Source: Nocardioides alkalitolerans (GTDB lineage: Bacteria > Actinomycetota > Actinomycetes > Propionibacteriales > Nocardioidaceae). Taken from it: DNA of 64,000 nt. The position numbers and the translations under genes are program-made. The number at the start of each line of letters is the position of its first letter. Within the stretch, counting starts at the first letter, position 1. The stretch is from positions 3,067,501 through 3,131,500 of the forward strand of contig CP116227.1 in NCBI GenBank assembly GCA_038184435.1, written 5' to 3'. Below, in pieces: positions 53,827 to 63,166 of this stretch. The notes below the pieces were generated by a model. That model searched no databases. It had not been told where the DNA came from and worked only from the letters and a program-made list of their open reading frames with translations.

Positions 53827-55806
53827 TCAGTAGGTGATGTCGGGCGCGAGGAGCCGCAGCGACACCGCCACCCAGCCCAGGCCGACCAGGGCCAGCGTCA
53901 CGGCGATCGGGCCGAGCACCCGGAGCAGGCCGCGCCGGCGGCGTACGGCGTCGACGGCCCGCCACGCCGCGGGGACCACCGCGAGCAGGGCGAGGAGCTG
54001 GAGCAGCTGCACGCCCCGGATGACACCCGTCGACGGCGGGGCGAAGCCCATCACCCCGGTGACCACCACGACCCAGCCCACGGCCGCGAGCACGGCGCTC
54101 GCGACGCCGGCGCCCGTGAGCAGGCGCAGGACGCGCTCGGTGCGGGTGCGGGCCGGCGCCTCCGCGCCGCGGCGTCGGCGGACCCACCGCACGACCGCGG
54201 CCACGGCCCCGGTGAGGCCGGCGGCGACGAGCACGAGCAGCGAGGCCCCGAGCACCGGCACGGCGGCCGCGCGGTCGGCGGGGACGGGCAGGAAGGCGAA
54301 CGCGGAGTCGTAGCCGACCGCCTCGACCTCGCCGTCCACGACGCGGGCCGCGATGGTGCTGCTGCCGCCGACCTCGCGCCACGTCCAGTCGTCGACCGGC
54401 TCGAAGAGCACCGGCTCCGCCGCGTTCGGGCCCGGGGAGACGAGCACGCGCCCGTCCTCCTCGGCGGTGATGGTCGTGCTGCCGGTGGCGTACGCCGCGG
54501 CGAGGAAGTTGCTGCGGATCGTGCGCGACGGCTCCCAGCTCCCCGCCAGGGCCTCCGCCTGCTCGGCGGCACGGTCCGGGTCGAGGTCGTCGGCGGGCGC
54601 CGGCTCGTCACCCGGGTGGTAGCGGTCGGCGAACCCCTCGAGCAGGCCCTGCCGCAGCTCGAGCGTCGACGTCGCCTCACGGCCCGTGCCGTTCATCGCG
54701 ACGAAGATCCCCGAGCCGTCCTCGGGCCACAGGGCCAGGTCGGTGTGGAAGACGATCGTGTCGCCGCCGTGCTCGACGACCCGGTGGCCGCCCCGGCTGC
54801 GGTCGAACCAGCCGAGCGTCATGCGGTTCGCCCGCGCGAGACCGCCGAGCTCGTCCTCGCCGAGGGCGGGCGCGAACATCTCGGCGCGCGTGGCCTCCTC
54901 GAGCAGCGGGCCGTCGTCGTCGAGCTGGGCCACCATGTAGCGGGCCATGTCGCTCGCCGAGGCCGTCATCGCCCCGGCCGGCGCCGTGCCGACCGTCTCG
55001 AACTCGCTCGCCGGGCCGGTGGGCGCGGCGTACCCCGCCGCGAGGCGGTCCGCGAGGTCTGCCGGCAGCGGCTGGGCGAAGGTCGACGACGTCATGCCGG
55101 CGGGGGCGAGCACGTGGTCGGCGACGTAGTCCTCGAACGGCTCGCCGCTCACCTCCTCCACGACGAGGCCGGCGAGGGAGTTGCCGTAGTTGGAGTACGC
55201 CGGCGTGGTGCCCGGCTCGTAGACCTGCTCCGGCGGGTCCGTCGTCATCGCCTCCCGCAGGTCGACCGAGGCGTCCGGGCCCGCGATGAGGCCGGCGACC
55301 CGCTCCTCGAAGCCGCCGGTGTGGGTGAGGAGGTGACGCAGGGTGACGGGTCGCTCGAGGTCGACGTCGACGTAGGTCGCGACGTCGGTGTCGAGGTCCA
55401 CCTCGCCGGCCTCGACGAGCTGCATCACGGCCGTCGCGGTGACCGTCTTGGAGATCGAGCCCATGCGGAAGAGCGTGGCGTCGGGGTCGACCGGCACGCG
55501 GTCGTCGCGGTCGGCCCAGCCGAAGCCCCGGGCGCTGACCACCTCGCCGTCGTGCACGACCGCGACGGCGGCGCCGGGGATGCCCTCGCGGTCGAGGGCG
55601 GCCGGCACGTAGCCGTCGAGCCAGGCGTCGACGTCCGTGGCGGTGAGCGGGTGGGCGTCGGCGGGCTGGTCGACCGGGCGGGGCGCGGGGGCCTGCGCCT
55701 CGCTGCCGGCGCTGCCGCCGCACGCGGTCAGGGCGAGGAGGCCGGCGGCGGCGAGGGCCGTCGCCGCCGACCGGATCGGGGTGCGGGATCGGGGTGTCGT
55801 GTCCAT
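53827..55806 (-). CDS. Lipoprotein beta-lactamase-family serine hydrolase with C-terminal membrane helices
   Basis: The 659-residue protein has signal peptide and lipobox LLALTAC (Cys near residue 29). A class C-like serine hydrolase domain (about 55-385) follows with SxxK in GSISKT, YxN in YSNYGN and HxG in EHGGDT. A lipocalin-like extra domain (about 410-520) and three to four C-terminal transmembrane helices end it. Such proteins act as D-amino-acid esterases, carboxypeptidases or sensors at the outer membrane face. ATG 55806 was chosen because it gives the lipoprotein signal. It is the first gene of a probable three-gene unit with the two-component system, suggesting the hydrolase is sensed by, or regulated through, the kinase. 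Confidence 0.9.
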   Translation of the reverse strand: MDTTPRSRTPIRSAATALAAAGLLALTACGGSAGSEAQAPAPRPVDQPADAHPLTATDVDAWLDGYVPAALDREGIPGAAVAVVHDGEVVSARGFGWADRDDRVPVDPDATLFRMGSISKTVTATAVMQLVEAGEVDLDTDVATYVDVDLERPVTLRHLLTHTGGFEERVAGLIAGPDASVDLREAMTTDPPEQVYEPGTTPAYSNYGNSLAGLVVEEVSGEPFEDYVADHVLAPAGMTSSTFAQPLPADLADRLAAGYAAPTGPASEFETVGTAPAGAMTASASDMARYMVAQLDDDGPLLEEATRAEMFAPALGEDELGGLARANRMTLGWFDRSRGGHRVVEHGGDTIVFHTDLALWPEDGSGIFVAMNGTGREATSTLELRQGLLEGFADRYHPGDEPAPADDLDPDRAAEQAEALAGSWEPSRTIRSNFLAAAYATGSTTITAEEDGRVLVSPGPNAAEPVLFEPVDDWTWREVGGSSTIAARVVDGEVEAVGYDSAFAFLPVPADRAAAVPVLGASLLVLVAAGLTGAVAAVVRWVRRRRGAEAPARTRTERVLRLLTGAGVASAVLAAVGWVVVVTGVMGFAPPSTGVIRGVQLLQLLALLAVVPAAWRAVDAVRRRRGLLRVLGPIAVTLALVGLGWVAVSLRLLAPDITY

Positions 55807-55864
55807 GCTCCGACCCTCGTCCCGCGACCCCCTCCCGGGCATCGGGCGCGGGTGCTCACCGCGC

Positions 55865-55882
55865 CTCCTCCTTCCGGAGGAG
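55865..55882 (-). terminator. Candidate hairpin downstream of lysG
   Basis: CTCCTCC pairs perfectly with GGAGGAG around a TTCC loop, 22-39 bases past the lysG stop and 59 bases before the lipoprotein gene start. It may terminate lysG or, less likely, act as an attenuator. Confidence 0.45.
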
Positions 55883-55903
55883 ACGGGGTCGTGCGGACGT
55901 CGC

Positions 55904-56767
55904 TCAGGAGGCCGCCCCGGCCGCCGCCACGACCGCGTCGGTCAGCCGGTCGAGCAGGGCGGAGGCGACGCGCCAGCGCTGCCAGAACAGGGGTACGACG
56001 ACCGGATCGGCCGGCAGGCGCACGAGCCGCCCGCGCTCCAGCGCGTCACCCAGCTGGCCGTCGAGGAACATGCCCCAGCCGAGCCCGCGGCGCACGGCCT
56101 CGGCCATGTCGGCCGTCGTCGGCACCCGGTGCACGACCTCCGGCGGCGTCGCCCCCGCGGCGGCCACGATCTCGTGCTGCAGGTCGTCGAGCTCGTTGAA
56201 GCGCACGAGCGGCAGCCGCGACCAGTCGAGCCGCCCGTCCACGGTGGCCCGCTCGAGCACCGCCGGGGCCACGACGGGGTGGTAGCGGAGGCCGCCGATC
56301 GCCCGCACCGAGCAGCCCTGCACCGGGGTGGGGTCGGACGTGACCGCGGCGAGCACCCGCCCCTGCCGGAGCAGCCGGAGCGTGTGGGCCTGGTCCTCGA
56401 CGTACACCTCCAGCGCGACGCGCTCCCACCCCGCCGCGACCCCGAGCACCTCGTGGAACCAGGTGGCGAGCGAGTCGGCGTTGACGGCCACGGCGGCGCG
56501 CAGGACGTCGGAGTCCCCGCCCAGCCGGCGGTCGGCCTCGGCGGCGAGGAGCGCGGTCTGGCGCCCGAGCGTCACGAGCACCTCCCCCGTGGGCGTCGCG
56601 CGGCACGGCACGCTCCGGGAGACGACGACCTGCCCGACCTGGGTCTCCAGGGCACGGATCCGCTGGCTCACGGCGGACGGCGTCACGTGGAGCGCGCGGG
56701 CCGCAGCGTCGAAGGTGCCGGCCTCGACGACGGCGACGAGGGCGGCGAGCTGGGCCGGGGCGTACAT
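55904..56767 (-). CDS. lysG: LysR family regulator of amino-acid export (LysG/ArgP-like)
   Basis: The 287-residue protein has the LysR winged helix (1-60, with FDAAARALHVTPSAVSQRIRALE, typical of the ArgP/LysG branch) and a periplasmic-binding-like effector domain. It is divergent from lysE with 70 bases between, exactly as in Corynebacterium glutamicum, where LysG activates lysE when lysine, arginine or histidine accumulate. ATG 56767 begins directly at the helix-turn-helix. Low doubt about identity, moderate about the effector. Confidence 0.92.
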   Translation of the reverse strand: MYAPAQLAALVAVVEAGTFDAAARALHVTPSAVSQRIRALETQVGQVVVSRSVPCRATPTGEVLVTLGRQTALLAAEADRRLGGDSDVLRAAVAVNADSLATWFHEVLGVAAGWERVALEVYVEDQAHTLRLLRQGRVLAAVTSDPTPVQGCSVRAIGGLRYHPVVAPAVLERATVDGRLDWSRLPLVRFNELDDLQHEIVAAAGATPPEVVHRVPTTADMAEAVRRGLGWGMFLDGQLGDALERGRLVRLPADPVVVPLFWQRWRVASALLDRLTDAVVAAAGAAS

Positions 56768-56837
56768 GAAGCAATGCTAATGCTCGTGCAGATTCTTTCG
56801 CTTCCCTTCAGAAGCCGCGCTGCCTAGCGTCGGCCCC
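56768..56837. promoter_or_regulatory. Divergent lysG-lysE promoter region
   Basis: This 70-base region is AT-richer than its surroundings next to lysG. LysR-type regulators bind T-N11-A dyads here in related systems. A clear -10/-35 pair cannot be assigned with confidence. Confidence 0.5.
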
Positions 56838-57461
56838 ATGGACGCCACCACGACCGCCGTCGCCGCCGCGACCGGGCTCCTCACCGGGCTCGGTCTCATC
56901 GTCGCGATCGGCGCGCAGAACGCGTTCGTGCTGCGCCAGGGCCTGCTGCGACGCCACGTCGGCCCGGTGGTGGCGGTGTGCGCGGCCTCCGACGCGGTGC
57001 TGATCGTCGCGGGCGTCGCCGGGATCGGCACGCTGGTGGCGCTCGCGCCGGCCGTCGTGGACGTGCTGCGCTGGGGCGGGGTCGCCTTCCTCACGGCCTA
57101 CGGGCTGCTGGCGCTGCGCCGCGCCGTACGCCCCACGGCTCTCGACCCCGCGACCGCCGCCGGGCGCGGCGTCGGCCGGACGGTCGCGACCGCCGCCGCC
57201 CTCACCTGGCTCAACCCGCACGTCTACCTCGACACGGTGCTCATGCTCGGCTCCGTCGCCCAGCAGGAGGGCCCCGGGCTCCGCTGGTGGTTCGCGGGCG
57301 GGGCGGTGCTGGCGAGCGTCCTGTGGTTCACGGGACTCGGGTACGGCGCAGGTCGCGCCCACCGGCTGCTCGAGCGCCCCGGCACGTGGCGCGTGCTGGA
57401 GGCCCTGGTCGGTGTCGTCATGCTGGCGATCGCCCTGCGCCTGGCGCTGCAGCCCGTCTGA
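56838..57461 (+). CDS. lysE: LysE/ArgO family basic amino-acid exporter
   Basis: The 207-residue membrane protein has six hydrophobic helices and the family signature GLIVAIGAQNAFVLRQGLLR at the first helix. LTWLNPHVYLDTVLMLG, containing the conserved Asn-Pro, lies in the middle. It exports lysine and arginine when they accumulate, for example during growth on peptides. It is divergent from lysG and ends 110 bases before the mrp operon. Confidence 0.93.
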   Translation: MDATTTAVAAATGLLTGLGLIVAIGAQNAFVLRQGLLRRHVGPVVAVCAASDAVLIVAGVAGIGTLVALAPAVVDVLRWGGVAFLTAYGLLALRRAVRPTALDPATAAGRGVGRTVATAAALTWLNPHVYLDTVLMLGSVAQQEGPGLRWWFAGGAVLASVLWFTGLGYGAGRAHRLLERPGTWRVLEALVGVVMLAIALRLALQPV

Positions 57462-57571
57462 ACCGCGCGGGGAGTGACTGGACGCGTCCCCTAGAATCGG
57501 GGAGTCCCGACCTCCGTTCCGCCCTTGCTGACGCCTGCCCGCGACCAGCACCGACCACGAAGGCCGTGCAT

Positions 57572-60475
57572 TTGCTCGCAGTCGCCGTCGCCCACTTCAT
57601 CGCCGCCGCGGCCGCCCCTGCCCTCGTCCGCCTCGTCGGACGCCGCGCGTTCCTCGTGCTGGCGCTCCTCCCGGCGGCGACCACGGTCTGGGCACTGACG
57701 CTCTACGACGACGTGAAGGACGGCGGCACCGTCACCTCCGTCGTCGACTGGGTGCCCTCGATCGGGCTCGAGCTGGCCTTCGCGGTGAGCACGCTGCAGT
57801 GGGTGATGCTCCTCATCGTCGCCGGCATCGGCGTGCTGGTGATGACCTACTGCGCCTGGTACTTCAAGGACGGCGACCCCGGTCTCGTCATCTTCACGAC
57901 GAGCTTCACGGCCTTCGTCGGCGCCATGCTCGGCCTCGTCCTGGCCGACGACCTGCTGGTGCTCTTCGTGTTCTGGGAGCTCACGACGATCTTCTCCTTC
58001 CTGCTCATCGGCTTCGAGCCGACGAAGCGCGCGAGCCGCCTGGCCGCGATGGAGGCCCTCATCGTCACGACGCTCGGCGGGCTCGTCATGTTCGTCGGCA
58101 TGCTGCTGCTCGGGCAGGAGGCCGGCACCTTCCGCATCACCGGGATCCTCGCCGACCCGCCGTCGGGCCCGGCGGTGACCGTCGCCGTGCTGCTGATGCT
58201 CGTCGGCGCGGTCAGCAAGTCGGCGATCTTCCCCTTCCACTTCTGGCTCCCCGGCGCCATGGCGGCCCCGACGCCGGTCAGCGCCTACCTGCACGCCGCC
58301 TCGATGGTGAAGGCCGGCATCTACCTCGTCGCCCTGCTCGCCCCGGCCTTCGCCGGCGTGCCCGGTTGGCACCTGTCGCTGCTCACCCTCGGCACGGTCA
58401 CCATGCTGATCGGCGGCTGGCGGGCGCTGCGGCAGCGCGACATCAAGCTGCTCCTGGCCTACGGCACGGTCAGCCAGCTCGGCTTCCTCACCGTCGTCTT
58501 CGCGATCGGCTCCCGCACTGCCGCCCTCGCCGGCCTGGCGATGCTCCTGGCGCACGCGCTGTTCAAGGCGCCGCTGTTCCTCGTCGTCGGCATCGTCGAC
58601 AAGCAGACGGGCACGCGTGACCTGCGCGAGCTGTCCGGCGTCGGCCGCGCGATGCCCGCCGTCGCCGCGGCCGGCGTCATCGCCGGCGCCTCCATGGCCG
58701 GCCTGCCGCCCCTGCTCGGCTTCGTCGGCAAGGAGTCCGTCTTCGCCGCGCTCCTCGAGCTGGCGCACGGCGAGACGGCGGGCGTGCCCGGCTGGGCGGG
58801 CTGGCTCGTCGTCGCCGGCCTCGTCGCCGGATCGGCGCTGACGGTGGGCTACACCGTGCGCTTCCTGTGGGGCGCCTTCGCGAGCAAGCCCGGGGTGGAG
58901 CCCACCGTCGTCAAGGCGCCCCACCCGGCCTTCACCGTCTCCCCGGTGCTGCTCGCCGCCCTGTGCCTGGGCGCGGGCTTCGCCGGCGCTCCGCTGACGA
59001 CCGCGTTCGCGCCGTACGCCGACACCCTGGTGCCGGGCTCCCACGAGGAGTACCTCGCGCTCTGGCACGGCTTCGGCCTCCCGCTCCTGTTCTCCGTCGT
59101 CGCGATCGTGGTGGGCATCGGGCTCTTCCTGGTGCGCGAGCCGCTCTGCCGCTTCCAGGCCCGCACGGCGCTGCCGGTCACGGCCGAGGGCGTCTACCGC
59201 TTCGGCATGCGGGCCGTCGACCGCTCGGCCGTCGAGGTGACCGGATCGTTCCAGCGCGGCTCGGTCGCGAACTACCTCGCGATCATCCTGCTGGTGGTGC
59301 TCGCCCTGCCCGGGTACGCCGCGGTGCGGGCCCTGCTCGACGAGGGGTCGCGGATCGAGCTGGTCGGCTACGACCGCCTGGCCCAGCCCATCATCGGCGC
59401 CGTCATCGTCGCCGCGGCGATCGCGACGGTGCGGTCGCGCCGGCGTCTGCGGGCGGTGATCCTGGCGGGCGTCACGGGCTACGGCTGCGGCCTGCTCTTC
59501 CTCGTCCAGGGCGCACCCGACATCGCCCTCACCCAGGTGCTCGTCGAGACGGTCACCCTCGTCGTCTTCGTGCTGGTGCTGCGGCGCCTGCCCGAGTACT
59601 TCACCAACCGGCCGCTGACGCGCCGCCGCTACTGGCGGGTGGCGCTGGCCGCGCTGTTCGGCACGGCCGCCGCGGTCTTCGTGATGGTGGCCGCCGCGGC
59701 GCGCACGGCCACGCCGGTCTCGGAGGCCTTCCCCGCGGCGTCGGTCGACTTCGCCTACGGCAAGAACATCGTCAACACCACGCTCGTCGACATGCGCGCC
59801 TGGGACACGATGGGCGAGATCTCGGTGCTCGTGGCCGCGGCGACCGGCGTGGCGAGCCTGATCTTCCTCGACACGCGCATGTCGGGCATCCGCCGGGTCG
59901 CCGACATCCCCTACCCCCAGGGCGTGGAGAAGCAGCCCACCAAGCCCGGGCGCCGCGTGTGGCTGCCCGGCCCCCGCACGCTGAGCCCCGACCGCCGCTC
60001 GATCATTTTCGAGGTGGTCACCCGCCTCGTGTTCCACATGATCATGGTGTTCGCGATCTACCTGCTCGTCGCGGGCCACAACACGCCGGGCGGCGGGTTC
60101 GCGGCCGGCATGGTGACCGGCCTGGCGCTCATGATCCGCTACCTGGCGGGCGGCCGGTACGAGCTCGACGAGGCGGCACCGATCGACGCCGGCATCCTCA
60201 TCGGCACCGGGCTCTTCATCGCCACCGTCGCGGGCCTCGCGCCGATGGCCTTCGGGGGCACCGTCCTGCAGTCCTACGACGTGTACGTCGACCTGGGCTT
60301 CCTGGGCGAGCCCCACCTCGTCTCCTCGGTGGTCTTCGACATCGGGGTCTACCTGGTCGTCGTCGGCCTCATCCTCGACCTGCTCCGCACGTTCGGGTCA
60401 CGGCTCGACCGGCAGATCCTGCGGGCCGAGCGCGAGGACGACTCCGTCTCCCGTGCGACCGGAGGGGTGCACTGA
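57572..60475 (+). CDS. mrpA: Mrp Na+/H+ antiporter subunit A with fused MrpB domain
   Basis: The roughly 967-residue membrane protein has an N-terminal complex-I (NuoL)-like core of about 14 helices with the lysine-bearing KSAIFPFHFWLPGAM and YLHAASMVKAGIYL motifs. MrpA-specific helices follow. A C-terminal MnhB domain (about 830-950) starts at FEVVTRLVFHMIMVF and includes GGGFAAGMVTGLALM. Fusion of A and B explains the absence of a separate mrpB. TTG 57572 is preferred: AAGG at 57560-57563 is well spaced and the family starts with this short hydrophobic segment; GTG 57566 is two codons upstream. A TAGAAT hexamer at 57492 is a possible -10. Its stop overlaps mrpC (TGATG). Confidence 0.92.
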   Translation: MLAVAVAHFIAAAAAPALVRLVGRRAFLVLALLPAATTVWALTLYDDVKDGGTVTSVVDWVPSIGLELAFAVSTLQWVMLLIVAGIGVLVMTYCAWYFKDGDPGLVIFTTSFTAFVGAMLGLVLADDLLVLFVFWELTTIFSFLLIGFEPTKRASRLAAMEALIVTTLGGLVMFVGMLLLGQEAGTFRITGILADPPSGPAVTVAVLLMLVGAVSKSAIFPFHFWLPGAMAAPTPVSAYLHAASMVKAGIYLVALLAPAFAGVPGWHLSLLTLGTVTMLIGGWRALRQRDIKLLLAYGTVSQLGFLTVVFAIGSRTAALAGLAMLLAHALFKAPLFLVVGIVDKQTGTRDLRELSGVGRAMPAVAAAGVIAGASMAGLPPLLGFVGKESVFAALLELAHGETAGVPGWAGWLVVAGLVAGSALTVGYTVRFLWGAFASKPGVEPTVVKAPHPAFTVSPVLLAALCLGAGFAGAPLTTAFAPYADTLVPGSHEEYLALWHGFGLPLLFSVVAIVVGIGLFLVREPLCRFQARTALPVTAEGVYRFGMRAVDRSAVEVTGSFQRGSVANYLAIILLVVLALPGYAAVRALLDEGSRIELVGYDRLAQPIIGAVIVAAAIATVRSRRRLRAVILAGVTGYGCGLLFLVQGAPDIALTQVLVETVTLVVFVLVLRRLPEYFTNRPLTRRRYWRVALAALFGTAAAVFVMVAAAARTATPVSEAFPAASVDFAYGKNIVNTTLVDMRAWDTMGEISVLVAAATGVASLIFLDTRMSGIRRVADIPYPQGVEKQPTKPGRRVWLPGPRTLSPDRRSIIFEVVTRLVFHMIMVFAIYLLVAGHNTPGGGFAAGMVTGLALMIRYLAGGRYELDEAAPIDAGILIGTGLFIATVAGLAPMAFGGTVLQSYDVYVDLGFLGEPHLVSSVVFDIGVYLVVVGLILDLLRTFGSRLDRQILRAEREDDSVSRATGGVH

Positions 60476-60909
60476 TGCAGGTCAACCTCACGCTCCTCGT
60501 GGTCGTCGCCGCCCTCATGGGCGCGGGCGTCTACCTGCTGCTCGAGCGCAGCCTGACGCGCGTGCTCGTCGGGCTGGTGCTCATCAGCAACGGCGTCAAC
60601 GTCATGTTCCTCGTGGCGAGCGGTCGGGCCGGCACCTCGCCGATCGTCGGCAGCTCCGACCCCGCGGACATGGCGGACCCGCTCCCGCAGGCCCTCGTGC
60701 TCACCGCGATCGTCATCACCCTGGGCACGGTCGCGTTCCTGCTCGCCATGGCCCACCGGTCCTGGCAGCTCAACGGCAACGACGACGTCCAGGACGACGT
60801 GGAGGACTCCGCCATCCGCAAGCTCGCCATCGACGACGCCAACTCCGACAGCTACGACCTGAGCACGTCGGGTCAGCACGAGGACGACCCCGTGGAGGAG
60901 GGCGCATGA
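60475..60909 (+). CDS. mrpC: Mrp Na+/H+ antiporter subunit C
   Basis: The 144-residue NuoK-like subunit has three helices (about residues 3-23, 28-45 and 73-95) with YLLLERSLTRVLVGLVLISNG in between. It is followed by an acidic hydrophilic C-tail of about 40 residues, which is longer than usual for MrpC. It forms part of the proton path of the seven-subunit antiporter. Its start overlaps the mrpA stop and its stop overlaps mrpD (ATGA). Confidence 0.93.
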   Translation: MQVNLTLLVVVAALMGAGVYLLLERSLTRVLVGLVLISNGVNVMFLVASGRAGTSPIVGSSDPADMADPLPQALVLTAIVITLGTVAFLLAMAHRSWQLNGNDDVQDDVEDSAIRKLAIDDANSDSYDLSTSGQHEDDPVEEGA

Positions 60910-62600
60910 CCGCGCTCGTGCCGCTGCCCGTCCTCCTCCCCCTCCTGGGGGCCGGGGCGGCGCTCATGCTGTCGAAGCGCCCGCGGGCGCAGCGGGCCAT
61001 CACCGTCGGCGTGCTCGCCGCCATCGTGGTCATCGCGGCCGTGCTGCTCGTCGCCGCCGACCAGGACGGACCGCAGGTCGTGTGGCTGGGCGAGTGGAAG
61101 CCGATCGGCATCGCGCTGGTCGCCGACCGCCTCGCCGCGCTCATGCTGCTCGTGTCGGCGATCGTGACGCTCGCCGTCCTCCTGTACTCCATCGGTCAGG
61201 GCATGACCGGCGACGAGTCGGAGACCCCCGTCTCGATCTACCACCCGACCTTCATGGTGCTGGTCGCCGGCGTCTCCAACGCCTTCCTGGCCGGTGACCT
61301 GTTCAACCTGTTCGTCAGCTTCGAGATGCTGCTGTTCTCCAGCTACGTGCTGCTGACGCTGGGCGGCACCGCGGCCCGCATCCGGGCGGGCACGATCTAC
61401 GTCGTCGTCAACGTGCTGTCCTCGATGCTGTTCCTCGTCGCCCTGGCGGCCGTGTACGCCGCGGTGGGCACCCTCAACCTGGCCCAGATCGCGCAGCGGG
61501 TGGACGACCTTCCCGACCACGTCGCGCTGACGCTGCAGCTGCTGCTGCTCGTGACGTTCTGCATCAAGGCCGCCGTGTTCCCGCTGTCGCTGTGGCTGCC
61601 CGACAGCTACCCGACCGCGCCGGCGCCCGTCACCGCGGTGTTCGCGGGCCTGCTGACGAAGGTCGGCGTCTACGCCATCATCCGGCTGCAGACGCTGATC
61701 TTCCCCGGCAGCCCGCTCACCGACCTGCTCCTGTGGGCGGCCCTGCTGACGATGGTGATCGGCATCCTCGGCGCGATCGCGCAGTCGGACATCAAGCGCA
61801 TGCTGTCCTTCACGCTGGTCAGCCACATCGGCTACATGATCTTCGGCGTCGCGCTCGCCACGAAGACGGGGCTCTCGGGCGCGATCTTCTACGTCGCGCA
61901 CCACATCACCATCCAGACCGCGCTCTTCCTGGTGCTGGGCCTCATCGAGCGCCGCGCGGGCAGCACGGCGCTGCTCCGGCTGGGCGGGCTCGCCCGCTTC
62001 GCCCCGGTGCTGGGCGTGCTGTTCTTCATCCCGGCGATGAACCTCGCCGGGATCCCGCCGCTGTCCGGCTTCCTCGGCAAGGTCGGCCTGCTGCAGGCCG
62101 GTCTCGCGGAGGGGTCGTGGCTCGCCCTCGTGCTCGTCGCCGGCGGCACCCTCACCAGCCTGCTCACCCTGTACGCCGTGGCGAAGACCTGGGCGCTCGC
62201 CTTCTGGCGCTCGCCGGAGCAGGCCCACGAGATGATGAAGCTGCTCCCCGGCACCGGCGACGCCCACACCGAGGAGGACGCCGCGACCCCCCAGCTCGTG
62301 CGCCACCGCGGCCACGTGCACGTCGGCTCCGTCGCCTTCGGCGAGCGCGACCTCGCGGAGGCCAAGCGGGTGGCCGACGCCGACGAGCCCGACCGCGACC
62401 TCTACCAGCGCGTCATGGACGGCTCGCTGCCGGACCGCCTGCCCTTCTCGATGGTCGGACCCGCCGCCGGGCTGGTGCTCGTCAGCATCGTCATCACCTT
62501 CGTGGCCGGGCCCCTGTTCGGCTTCACCGACCGGGCGGCGGAGGACCTCATGGAGCGCACGCCGTACTTCTCCTCCGTGCTCGGGGAGGACACCCCGTGA
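60906..62600 (+). CDS. mrpD: Mrp Na+/H+ antiporter subunit D
   Basis: The 564-residue NuoN/NuoM-like antiporter subunit has about fourteen helices and the key complex-I motifs FNLFVSFEMLLFSSYV (acidic residue in helix 5) and IKAAVFPLSLWLPDSYPTAP (lysine-bearing helix 7-8). A hydrophilic loop of about 70 residues lies before the last helix (about 435-515). Together with MrpA it couples H+ and Na+ movement. It overlaps both neighbours by four bases. Confidence 0.95.
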   Translation: MTALVPLPVLLPLLGAGAALMLSKRPRAQRAITVGVLAAIVVIAAVLLVAADQDGPQVVWLGEWKPIGIALVADRLAALMLLVSAIVTLAVLLYSIGQGMTGDESETPVSIYHPTFMVLVAGVSNAFLAGDLFNLFVSFEMLLFSSYVLLTLGGTAARIRAGTIYVVVNVLSSMLFLVALAAVYAAVGTLNLAQIAQRVDDLPDHVALTLQLLLLVTFCIKAAVFPLSLWLPDSYPTAPAPVTAVFAGLLTKVGVYAIIRLQTLIFPGSPLTDLLLWAALLTMVIGILGAIAQSDIKRMLSFTLVSHIGYMIFGVALATKTGLSGAIFYVAHHITIQTALFLVLGLIERRAGSTALLRLGGLARFAPVLGVLFFIPAMNLAGIPPLSGFLGKVGLLQAGLAEGSWLALVLVAGGTLTSLLTLYAVAKTWALAFWRSPEQAHEMMKLLPGTGDAHTEEDAATPQLVRHRGHVHVGSVAFGERDLAEAKRVADADEPDRDLYQRVMDGSLPDRLPFSMVGPAAGLVLVSIVITFVAGPLFGFTDRAAEDLMERTPYFSSVLGEDTP

Positions 62601-63166
62601 GCCCCCAGATGAAGACCACCCGGTCCGGGAAGCAGCGGCCCGCCCGCTACCGCTCCGTGCAGTGGCCGATGGTGCTGGTGCTGACCCTCGTCTGGTGGGT
62701 GCTGTGGGGCTCGTACTCGCTGTTCTCGCTGCTCGGCGGCGTGGCGGTCGCGGTCTCGGTGTCCCTCGTGTTCCCGCTGCCGCCGCTGCGGATGCGGGTG
62801 CGGGTGCACCCCTGGGCGCTGCTGGTGCTGCTCGCCCGCTTCCTGTGGGACGTGCTGCTCGCTAGCCTCCAGGTCGCGTGGCTGACCCTCTTCCCGCCGA
62901 AGCCGCTGACGAGCGCGCTGGTCGAGGTGAAGCTGCGGACCGACTCCGACTTCGTGCTGACCGTCGTCGCCGAGCTCCTGTCGCTGGTGCCCGGCACCGT
63001 CGTCGTGGAGGCGCACCGCGCGAGCCACACGCTCTTCCTGCACGCGATCGACGTGACCGACGAGGCGGGCATCGAGCGGGTACGGCGCGACGCGCTCGAG
63101 CAGGAGGCCCGGGTCCACCGGGCCTTCAAGGTGAGCGACGAGGACCTCGAGGAGGCCGTCTCATGA
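62597..63166 (+). CDS. mrpE: Mrp Na+/H+ antiporter subunit E
   Basis: The 189-residue protein has two N-terminal helices (about 22-58 and 70-95) then a cytoplasmic domain with the family segment LTLFPPKPLTSALVEVKL and a conserved ...LVPGTVVVE. It is a structural subunit needed for assembly. The GTG start overlaps the mrpD stop (GTGA) and its stop overlaps mrpF (ATGA). Confidence 0.93.
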   Translation: MSPQMKTTRSGKQRPARYRSVQWPMVLVLTLVWWVLWGSYSLFSLLGGVAVAVSVSLVFPLPPLRMRVRVHPWALLVLLARFLWDVLLASLQVAWLTLFPPKPLTSALVEVKLRTDSDFVLTVVAELLSLVPGTVVVEAHRASHTLFLHAIDVTDEAGIERVRRDALEQEARVHRAFKVSDEDLEEAVS

